Below, in pieces: positions 25,571 through 32,781 of a stretch of DNA of 64,000 nucleotides. Position 1 is the stretch's first letter. Each line of letters begins with the position of its first letter. The stretch comes from Labilithrix sp. (GTDB lineage Bacteria; Myxococcota_A; Polyangia; Polyangiales; Polyangiaceae): assembly GCA_019637225.1 (NCBI GenBank), contig JAHBWC010000010.1, positions 1 to 64,000 on the forward strand, read 5' to 3'. The notes beneath the pieces are model-generated. The model searched no databases and was not told where the DNA came from. It worked only from the letters and a program-made list of their open reading frames with translations. The position numbers and the translations under genes are program-made.

Positions 25571-27310
25571 ATGGAGAGGGTTGGAGTTCTGGGCATCGCG
25601 ACGTCCACGTTCGTGCTCGCACTTACGGCGGTCGTCGCGTGTAGCGGTTCGAAACGGAGCGGCTTCGACGAGGAGAGGCCGGGCACGGGCTCGGGAGACG
25701 ACAACGGAGGGAGCTTTCCCGGGATGGACGGAGGCTTCGGGCCCCCGAGCGCGAACCTGCCGGACGAGGACACGCGCGATCCGGTCGACTGCGACGAGGC
25801 CGCGGAGCGTAAATCGTACGTCGGCTGCGACTACTGGCCGACGATCACGCCGAACCCCGTGTGGTCGATCTTCGACTACACCGTCGTGGTCGCGAACACG
25901 GGCGCTCACGACGCCGAGGTGAAGGTCACCGGCCCGAACGGCGCGACGAAGGTCGCGAAGGTCGGCGCCGGCGCCCTGAAGAAGATCTACCTGCCGTGGG
26001 TGCGAGAGCTGAAGGGCGCGGACTTCAACGAGTGCACCGCGAGCATCGCTTCGGACACGTCCACGATCGTGCCCGGAGGCGCGTACCACCTCGTCAGCTC
26101 GACGCCGGTGATCGTCTACCAGTTCAACGCGCTCCAATACAAAGGCGAGGGCGGCGAGTCTCCCGAGGGCGGCCCGAAGGACTGGTCGACCTGCCCCGGC
26201 ACCACCACGGGCTGCAGGCAGGGACCGACCGGCCCCGTCGTGAAGTCCGGCTGCTTCTCGTTCTCGAACGACGCGTCGCTGCTCCTCCCGAGCACGGCGA
26301 TGACGAGCACCTACCGCGTCATGGGCCACCCCGGCGCGTCGGTGCCCGGCGTCTCGAGGATCGGCCTCGTTCCGACCGCGCTGACGGTCACGGCGACGCA
26401 GCCGAACACGTCGGTCGCGGTGGTCCTCTCGTCCACCGCGAGCGTCGTCGCGTCGCGGGACGGCGAGACGATCGCGAAGACGGAGGGAGGCCAGACGATG
26501 ACGGTCTCGCTCCCGAAGGCGGGCGACGTCCTCCAGCTCGTCTCCGAGAAGGGCGACTCGTTCGACTTCAGCGGCACGCTCGTCAAGTCGAGCAAGCCCG
26601 TTCAGGTCATCACCAGCGTGCCGTGCATCTCGATCCCCACGAACAAGCCGGCGTGCGACCACATCGAGGAGACGGTGCTGCCCGCCGAGACGCTCGGCAA
26701 GCACTACGTCGTGGCGCCGCCGACCGGCCCGAAGGGCGGCGCGGTGAGGCACAAGGTGCGCCTCTACGGGAACAAGGACGGAACCACGCTCACCTACCGG
26801 CCGTCCAAGCCGGACGCGTGCCCCGACACGCTCGCCGCGGGTGAGACGGCGGACTGCGGGTTCGTCGACGAGGCGTTCGAGGTGCTCGGGAACAACGAGT
26901 TCGGCGTCGGGACGTTCCTCCTCGGAGCCACCGTCTACGATCCGACCCACAAGGACCGGCGGGGCGATCCGAGCCAGAGCTTCGTCTCCGGCGTCGAGCA
27001 GTTCCGGACCGGCTACGTCTTGCTCGCGCCGAACGACTACCCCGTCCTCTACGCCGACGTCACGTCGACGGTGGACGCGGAGATCGAGCTCGACGGGGCG
27101 CCGGTACCCGCGCCGTGGACGATGATCGGCGAGGGCCCGTTCGGCGTTCAGCGCGTCGATCTCACGAAGAGCGGCGCCGACGGCGCGCACACGCTCACCG
27201 CGAAGAAGCCCGTCGGCGTTCAGGTGATCGGGTTCGGGGACAACACGAGCTTCCAGTACCCGGCGGGGTTGAACCTGAAGATCATCGCGCCGCCCCCGTC
27301 GACCAAGTAG
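25571..27310 (+). CDS. Lipoprotein with IgGFc-binding-protein-like domain (copy 1)
   Basis: The 579-residue protein has a lipobox VVAC (Cys24) and an acidic Gly/Asp linker up to about residue 75. The domain starts RKSYVGCDYWPTITPNPVW, followed by SIFDYTVVVANTG, PGGAYHLVSSTPVIVYQFN, FSFSNDASLLLPSTAMTSTY and HIEETVLPAETLGKHYVVA. This order (unique Cys/Trp entry, Ig-like strands, NDASLLLP, LPAETLG) is that of the IgGFc-binding-protein N-terminal domain often found in surface proteins of myxobacteria. A role in adhesion or surface binding is likely, but the ligand is unknown. The next gene is a close paralogue in the same orientation. Confidence 0.85.
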   Translation: MERVGVLGIATSTFVLALTAVVACSGSKRSGFDEERPGTGSGDDNGGSFPGMDGGFGPPSANLPDEDTRDPVDCDEAAERKSYVGCDYWPTITPNPVWSIFDYTVVVANTGAHDAEVKVTGPNGATKVAKVGAGALKKIYLPWVRELKGADFNECTASIASDTSTIVPGGAYHLVSSTPVIVYQFNALQYKGEGGESPEGGPKDWSTCPGTTTGCRQGPTGPVVKSGCFSFSNDASLLLPSTAMTSTYRVMGHPGASVPGVSRIGLVPTALTVTATQPNTSVAVVLSSTASVVASRDGETIAKTEGGQTMTVSLPKAGDVLQLVSEKGDSFDFSGTLVKSSKPVQVITSVPCISIPTNKPACDHIEETVLPAETLGKHYVVAPPTGPKGGAVRHKVRLYGNKDGTTLTYRPSKPDACPDTLAAGETADCGFVDEAFEVLGNNEFGVGTFLLGATVYDPTHKDRRGDPSQSFVSGVEQFRTGYVLLAPNDYPVLYADVTSTVDAEIELDGAPVPAPWTMIGEGPFGVQRVDLTKSGADGAHTLTAKKPVGVQVIGFGDNTSFQYPAGLNLKIIAPPPSTK

Positions 27311-27320
27311 CTCGCGCCTG

Positions 27321-27350
27321 GCTCCGCCCGTCTCCGGGAGCGGGCGGAGC
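27321..27350 (+). terminator. Strong hairpin after the first lipoprotein gene
   Basis: GCTCCGCCCG pairs perfectly with CGGGCGGAGC, and the ten bases between them can pair further (CTCC/GGAG). The hairpin begins 11 bases after the stop codon. No T-run follows. It separates the two tandem paralogues, so they may be separate transcripts. Confidence 0.6.
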
Positions 27351-27528
27351 TCTGCGTGACCGACGAGTGCCGAGGCGCGGGACGCCTCGGGCCTCGCGCC
27401 CGCTCCACGCGCGTCGCGCCCGCGCCTCGCGCCTCCCGGCCGATCGAGCGCGCTCCGAACGTCCTCGTGAGCCTTCGGAGACGCTCGCGACGGTTGGGTG
27501 AGCTCGACCGGAGTGGTAAGGAACCCTT

Positions 27529-29214
27529 ATGCGGGCATCCTTCCTCGGCGTCGTCGCGTCCACGTTCGTCCTCGGCCTCACGGCGGTCATCGCGTGCGGC
27601 TCCGACCGCGACGGCTTCGCGACCGACGCTGACGGCGGCGGCGGCGACGACGACGCGAGCAGCGGCTTCTTGCCGGTCGACGGCGGCTTCGGCGGCGACG
27701 CGGGCGAGCCCGAGCTCCCGCCGGGCGAGACGCGCGATCCGGTCGACTGCGAGGAGGCGAAGACCTCGAAGTCCTACGTCGGCTGCGACTACTGGCCGAC
27801 GGTCACCCCGAACGCGGTGTGGTCGATCTTCGACTACGCGGTCGTCGTCGCGAACACCGGCACGAAGAGCGCGAACGTCACGGTGACGGGGCCGAACGCG
27901 GTGAACAAGCAGGTCACCGTCCCAGCGGGCGAGCTCCGCAAGATCTTCCTCCCGTGGGTGCCGGCGCTCAAGGGGAGCGACTTCGACGAGTGCACGTCGT
28001 CGACGCCGCTCACGAGCTCGGTCGTCGTCAGCGAGGGCGCCTATCACCTCGTGAGCTCGACGCCGGTGATCGTCTACCAGTTCAGCGCGCTCCAGTACAA
28101 AGGCGAGGGCGGCGAGGGGCCCGACGGCGGCGCGAAGGACTGGTCGACGTGTCCGGCCGCGTCGTGCGCGCAGTCGATCGACTGCTTCTCCTACTCGAAC
28201 GACGCGTCGCTGCTCCTCCCGAGCACGGCGATGACGAACAACTACCGCGTGACCGCCTTCAAGGGCGTCGCGCCGATCTTCCTCCTCAGCCCCGGCATCG
28301 CCACGGCGCTCTCGGTGACCGCGACGCAGCCGAACACCGAGGTCACGCTCACGCTCTCGTCGACTGCCACGGTCCGGGCGTCGGCCTCCGGACAGGCGAT
28401 TCCCGCCGCGACGTCGGGCAAGGTCACGCTCGTGCTCGCGAAGGCCGGCGACGTCGCCGAGTTCGTCGCGCAGCCCGGCCGGGACTTCAGCGGGTCGCTC
28501 GTGCAGAGCGACAAGCCGGTGCAGGTGATCTCGAGCATCCCGTGCATCAGCATCGGCGGGCCGGCGTGCGACCACATCGAAGAGACGGTGGTGCCGGCCG
28601 AGACGCTCGGCAAGCGCTACGTCGTGGCGCAGCCGACCGGACCGAAGGGGCAGGCCGTCGGCCAGCACGTCCGCCTGTTCGGAAACAAGGACGGCACCCA
28701 GCTGACCTACTCGCCCGCGAAGCCCGCGAAGTGCCCCGACACGTTGAACGCCGGTCAGATCGGCGAGTGTGACATCGTCAACGCGACGTTCGAGGTCACG
28801 GGCGACAAGGAGTTCGGCGTCTCGACGTTCCTGCTCGGCGCCTCCGTCTACAACGACCCCAAGGGCGATCCGGCGCAGACCAACGTCGCCGCCATCGAGC
28901 AGTTCCGCACGAAGTACGTCTTCCTCGCGCCGAACGACTACCCGGTCCTCTGGGCCGACATCACGGCGACGGAGGACGCCGAGATCCAGCTCGACGGTGC
29001 GGCCGTGACGGCGCCGTGGACGAAGGTCGGCGCGGGGCCGTTCGGCGTCCACCGCGTCGACCTCACGAAGAGCGGCCAGGACGGCGCGCACACGCTCACG
29101 GCGAAGAAGCCGGTCGGCGTGCAGGTGATCGGCTTCGGCGACAACACGAGCTTCCAGTACCCCGCGGGGCTCAACCTGAACCTGATCGCGCCGCCGCCGC
29201 CGCCGCCGAAGTAG
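27529..29214 (+). CDS. Lipoprotein with IgGFc-binding-protein-like domain (copy 2)
   Basis: The ATG at 27529 is preceded by AAGGAA at the right distance for a ribosome-binding site. The 561 residues carry a lipobox VIAC (Cys23) and an Asp/Gly-rich linker, then the same domain as copy 1. Long stretches are identical or nearly so, for example KSYVGCDYWPT, HLVSSTPVIVYQF, SYSNDASLLLPSTAMTNNY and TAKKPVGVQVIGFGDNTSF. The linkers and parts of the middle differ, indicating an old tandem duplication with faster change in the linker. It ends in a run of prolines followed by Lys. Confidence 0.85.
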   Translation: MRASFLGVVASTFVLGLTAVIACGSDRDGFATDADGGGGDDDASSGFLPVDGGFGGDAGEPELPPGETRDPVDCEEAKTSKSYVGCDYWPTVTPNAVWSIFDYAVVVANTGTKSANVTVTGPNAVNKQVTVPAGELRKIFLPWVPALKGSDFDECTSSTPLTSSVVVSEGAYHLVSSTPVIVYQFSALQYKGEGGEGPDGGAKDWSTCPAASCAQSIDCFSYSNDASLLLPSTAMTNNYRVTAFKGVAPIFLLSPGIATALSVTATQPNTEVTLTLSSTATVRASASGQAIPAATSGKVTLVLAKAGDVAEFVAQPGRDFSGSLVQSDKPVQVISSIPCISIGGPACDHIEETVVPAETLGKRYVVAQPTGPKGQAVGQHVRLFGNKDGTQLTYSPAKPAKCPDTLNAGQIGECDIVNATFEVTGDKEFGVSTFLLGASVYNDPKGDPAQTNVAAIEQFRTKYVFLAPNDYPVLWADITATEDAEIQLDGAAVTAPWTKVGAGPFGVHRVDLTKSGQDGAHTLTAKKPVGVQVIGFGDNTSFQYPAGLNLNLIAPPPPPPK

Positions 29215-29362
29215 GGCGTACCGAGGCGCGCGCGTCCTCGCGAGGAGGAATTTCGCGCCGCCCAGCGATCCGGGTGCAGCGCTCGGGCGCATTTTTCGCC
29301 CCGCCCCGGCGCCGTCGGCGCCGACGCTGGAAACCGCCGGTTTGAAGGGGTAAGAGCCCGCC

Positions 29363-30895
29363 ATGGACATCGGCAAGCAGCTCGCGGCGCTCGACCTCGA
29401 CCCGAAGACCTTCACGGACGCCACGCCCTCGGGCGGCGACGCGCGGGAGCTCGTCGCTCGGTCGCCGATCGACGGTTCGGTGACCGCTCGGATCGTCGCG
29501 GACGACGCGGCCGGCGTCGACGCCGCGATCGGGCGGGCCCACGCCGCGTTCCTCGAGTGGCGGACGGTGCCGGCGCCGCGTCGCGGCGAGCTGATCCGCC
29601 TCTTCGGCGAGGAGCTCCGCCGCGAAAAAGACACGCTCGCGAGCCTCGTCACGATCGAGGCCGGGAAGATCGTCGCCGAGGCCCGCGGCGAAGTGCAGGA
29701 GATGATCGACATCTGCGACTTCGCCTGCGGTCTGTCACGCCAGCTCTACGGTCTCACGATCGCCTCCGAGCGGCCCGGTCACCGGATGAGCGAGACGTGG
29801 CACCCGCTCGGCGTCGTCGGGGTGATCAGCGCGTTCAACTTCCCGGTGGCGGTCTGGGCGTGGAACTTCGCGCTCGCGATCGTCTGCGGCAACTCGGTCG
29901 TGTGGAAGCCGTCGGAGAAGACGCCGCTCACCGCGGCCGCGTGCCAGGCGCTCTTCCTCCGCGCGGCCAAGCGCTTCGCGGAGGGCGCGCCGTCGGTTGC
30001 GGCGCGGCTCTCCGAGGTCGTGCAGGGGCGGGCGGACGTCGGCGAGCGCCTCGTCGACGATCGGCGCGTGGCGCTCGTGAGCGCGACGGGGTCGACCCGC
30101 ATGGGCCGCGCGGTCGCCCCGCGCGTCGCCGCGCGCTTCGGGCGCTCGCTGCTCGAGCTCGGCGGCAACAACGCGATGATCGTCGCGCCGTCGGCCGATC
30201 TCGAGCTCGCGACCCGCGCGGTCCTCTTCAGCGCGGCCGGCACCTGCGGACAGCGCTGCACCACGCTCCGCCGCCTCATCGCGCACGAGAGCATCCGCGG
30301 CGAGCTCGCGTCGCGCGTCGAGCGCGCCTACGCGCAGATCCGCGTGGGCGATCCGCGCGACGCCGCTATGCTCGTCGGGCCGCTCGTCGACGGCGCGTCC
30401 TTCGAGGCGATGCAGTCCGCGCTCGCCCGCGCGAAGCAGGCCGGCGGCGAGGTCACGGGCGGCGAGCGCGTCGCCGTGCCGGGCTGCGACGGGGGCTTCT
30501 ACGTACGCCCGGCCGTCGTCCGCATGCCGGCGCAGGCGGACATCGTGAAGGAGGAGACGTTCGCGCCGATCCTCTACGTGATGGGGTACCGCGAGCTCGA
30601 CGAGGCCATCGCGATGCAGAACGACGTGCCGCAGGGGCTCTCGTCGTGCATCTTCACGAACGATCTCCGCGAGGCCGAGCGCTTCGTCTCCGCGGACGGG
30701 AGCGACTGCGGGATCGCGAACGTGAACATCGGGCCGAGCGGCGCCGAGATCGGCGGCGCGTTCGGCGGCGAGAAGGAGACCGGCGGCGGCCGCGAGTCCG
30801 GCTCGGACGCGTGGCGCGGCTACATGCGGCGCGCGACGAACACGGTGAACTACTCGAAGGATCTCCCGCTCGCGCAGGGGATCGTCTTCGGCTGA
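29363..30895 (+). CDS. ALDH7-family aldehyde dehydrogenase (alpha-aminoadipic semialdehyde / P6C dehydrogenase type)
   Basis: The 510-residue protein has all aldehyde-dehydrogenase landmarks: FNFPVAVWAWNFA, WKPSEKTPL, the NAD-site SATGSTRMGRAV, catalytic Glu in LLELGGNNAMIV and the nucleophile Cys in SAAGTCGQRCTTLRR. The C-terminus GSDAWRGYMRRATNTVNYS followed by KDLPLAQGI is the signature of the ALDH7 (antiquitin/AmaB) branch, which oxidises alpha-aminoadipic semialdehyde in lysine or pipecolate breakdown using NAD+. It is cytoplasmic. No other lysine-catabolism gene is adjacent, so the pathway assignment rests on the family alone. Confidence 0.93.
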   Translation: MDIGKQLAALDLDPKTFTDATPSGGDARELVARSPIDGSVTARIVADDAAGVDAAIGRAHAAFLEWRTVPAPRRGELIRLFGEELRREKDTLASLVTIEAGKIVAEARGEVQEMIDICDFACGLSRQLYGLTIASERPGHRMSETWHPLGVVGVISAFNFPVAVWAWNFALAIVCGNSVVWKPSEKTPLTAAACQALFLRAAKRFAEGAPSVAARLSEVVQGRADVGERLVDDRRVALVSATGSTRMGRAVAPRVAARFGRSLLELGGNNAMIVAPSADLELATRAVLFSAAGTCGQRCTTLRRLIAHESIRGELASRVERAYAQIRVGDPRDAAMLVGPLVDGASFEAMQSALARAKQAGGEVTGGERVAVPGCDGGFYVRPAVVRMPAQADIVKEETFAPILYVMGYRELDEAIAMQNDVPQGLSSCIFTNDLREAERFVSADGSDCGIANVNIGPSGAEIGGAFGGEKETGGGRESGSDAWRGYMRRATNTVNYSKDLPLAQGIVFG

Positions 30896-30968
30896 CCGCG
30901 CGGGGCCGTACATCGGCGCCCTAGAGCGCGCCACCCATGCCTGTCGCGATGGATGCTCGAGACAGATC

Positions 30969-31013
30969 GGGCACGGGCACGGGCACGGGCACGGGCACGT
31001 GGGAGACGAGAGG
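30969..31013. repeat. GTGCCC-module copy 2 (inverted orientation, left arm)
   Basis: Five perfect GGGCAC units (30969-30998) are followed by GTGGGAGACGAGAGG. Read on the opposite strand this is CCTCTCGTCTCCCAC followed by (GTGCCC)5, the same junction seen at 14.9 kb and at 31.19 kb. It begins 73 bases after the stop codon of the aldehyde dehydrogenase. Confidence 0.9.
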
Positions 31014-31170
31014 GGACCTCGCTCGCGACGGTGGAGTCGCGCACATCGCTAGTTCTGAGCCACAGCAGCGCGCGCTCGACGACCGCCGCGTAGTTGCGCA
31101 GTGTCTTGCCTGCATAGCGTGCCATGTACACAGCAAAGCTCGCTGCCACAGAACACGACGCGCCTCTCCT
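31005..31170. other. Insert between inverted GTGCCC modules, possible gene remnant
   Basis: The ~170 bases between the two arms are less GC-rich than the genome. On the minus strand from 31149 they read MAASFAVYMARYAGKTLRNY and onward for about 45 residues before running into the repeat. Codons such as TTT, GCT, TAT and AGA are unlike the neighbours. It may be a fragment of a mobile or foreign gene, or a non-coding element; I recognise no family. Confidence 0.35.
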
Positions 31171-31217
31171 CTCGTCTCCTCTCCCACGTGCCCGTGCCCG
31201 TGCCCGTGCCCGTGCCC
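31163..31217. repeat. GTGCCC-module copy 3 (right arm)
   Basis: CCTCTCCTCTCGTCTCCTCT and then CCCAC precede exactly five GTGCCC units (31188-31217), followed by GCCTCTCTTC. With copy 2 it forms an inverted pair about 190 bases apart. It matches the 14.9-kb module in element order but carries a short TCTCC-type stretch in place of the sixteen perfect pentamers. Confidence 0.9.
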
Positions 31218-31517
31218 GCCTCTCTTCTGGTCACCGGAATAGGGACGCCCCCTGGCGCGCGGCCCGTCGCGGCCGCGTGGAGCAGGCGCGCGTGACGCGC
31301 GGCTTGCGTTCGCTCGGGCGCGCCTCGTACGCTCGAGGACGTGGGAGGGCGCGGGGACGGGTCCACGCGCGTCTCCGACGCTCGGCGCCCCGAAGATTGG
31401 TTTTCGATTTCAATGACTTGAGGGGTCTTGCAGCGATTCTAGTAGGTTTGGGTTGGACACCTACCTACATGTGAGTCATATGTAAGTCCTAGCTCGTCAG
31501 GAACCACGGAAGACCCC

Positions 31518-32756
31518 ATGAAGCTTCGCTCCCTCTCCCTCGCGCTCCTCTTCTCTCTCGCCGCAGCGGCCACCGGCTGCGCCGGCGAGGTCGGCGACTC
31601 CGCGACGACCAACGACGAGAACGAGATCGTCAACGTCGCGCAGACCGACGTCGAGCGGCAGTCGATCGGCAACTGCTGGCTCTACGCGCATGCGAGCTGG
31701 ATCGAGTCGATGAACAAGACGGCGACGGGCGAGGACTTCGACGTCTCGCAGTCGTACTGGACGTACTGGCACTGGTTCGATCAGATCGCCGGCGGCTTCT
31801 CCGCGCAGATCTCGACCGGCGGCAACTGGACGACGGCGAACAACATCGTCCGCAAGTACGGCCTCATGGCCGAGAAGGACTTCATCTTCGCCGACACCTT
31901 GAACGAGATGTCGAGCCGCCAGAAGACGGCGCTCGACGCGCTCAACGAGTCGCTCAAGACCGGCGAGCTGAAGGACTCGGCCTCGCGCCGCGACAAGAAG
32001 AAGGTCCGTCAGGAGATGGACCGCGCGTGGGGTCTGTCGGCCGAGCAGAGCGCGATGCTCGATCAGGTCTTCGGCGAGACCGTCTCGCGCACGCTCTCCG
32101 GATCGGCGAACGCCGCGGGCACGACCATCATCCGCGCGCAGGACTTCGACGTCAGCTACTCCCCCGGCCCGAACCGTGCGCGCGTGACGCGCAAGCTCTC
32201 GCAGGCGATGAGCGACTGGCGGCAGGTCTACTACTCGGGCGCGGACCGGCGCGGCTTCCTCCTCCGCGTGCAGAAGGCGCTCCACGCCGAGCAGCCCGTG
32301 GTCATCACGTGGTTCGTCGACTTCAACGCGATGGAGAACGGCCAGAACGAGCGCCGCGGCTCGTTCAACATGACGACGCTCGGCGAGCTCGGTCCGGGCA
32401 GCCAGGGCGGTCACATGACCGTCCTCGAGGACTACCAGGCCAAGCTCGCCGACGGCACGGTGCTCAAGGCGGGCGAGACGCTCGACCCGAGCAAGCCGAG
32501 CGACAAGCGCCTGCTCGACCGCGCGCTCGACACGCGCACGCAGATCCAGTTTCTCCGCGTGAAGAACTCGTGGGGCGCCGCCCGTCCGGACCGCGCGTTC
32601 GCGCCCGGCATGCCCGGCTACCACGATCTCTACCTCGACTACCTCAACGGCCCGGTGAAGCGCTGCACCACGAAGGCCGACGGCACGACGGACACGTCGA
32701 ACTGCCCGTTCGACCACACCCCGCTGCAGAACGTCGTCCTGCCGCCGGGTTACTGA
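31518..32756 (+). CDS. Lipoprotein papain-fold cysteine peptidase (C1-like)
   Basis: The 412-residue protein has a signal ending ATGC (lipobox Cys21). The papain-type active site is visible: oxyanion Gln48 and nucleophile Cys53 in ERQSIGNCWLYAHASW, His299 in GSQGGHMTVLEDY, and Asn350 in FLRVKNSWG. A helical insertion (about residues 125-235, highly charged) lies between the Cys and His lobes, as in C1B/bleomycin-hydrolase-like peptidases. There is no obvious long propeptide before Cys53, which is unusual for secreted papain-like enzymes, so the protein may be active as soon as it is exported. Its substrates are unknown. Confidence 0.85.
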   Translation: MKLRSLSLALLFSLAAAATGCAGEVGDSATTNDENEIVNVAQTDVERQSIGNCWLYAHASWIESMNKTATGEDFDVSQSYWTYWHWFDQIAGGFSAQISTGGNWTTANNIVRKYGLMAEKDFIFADTLNEMSSRQKTALDALNESLKTGELKDSASRRDKKKVRQEMDRAWGLSAEQSAMLDQVFGETVSRTLSGSANAAGTTIIRAQDFDVSYSPGPNRARVTRKLSQAMSDWRQVYYSGADRRGFLLRVQKALHAEQPVVITWFVDFNAMENGQNERRGSFNMTTLGELGPGSQGGHMTVLEDYQAKLADGTVLKAGETLDPSKPSDKRLLDRALDTRTQIQFLRVKNSWGAARPDRAFAPGMPGYHDLYLDYLNGPVKRCTTKADGTTDTSNCPFDHTPLQNVVLPPGY

Positions 32757-32781
32757 TCGCCTGACCCGCGACGCCGGGTTT

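Larger units (their letters stand above)
30896..31517. other. 622-bp intergenic region holding an inverted pair of GTGCCC modules
   Basis: Three parts can be seen: the inverted repeat modules with their ~190-bp insert (30969-31217), a GC-rich spacer, and an AT-richer promoter-like stretch (31397-31495, with CATATG and TAAGTC words) before the cysteine-peptidase gene. No intact gene is visible. Confidence 0.7.
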
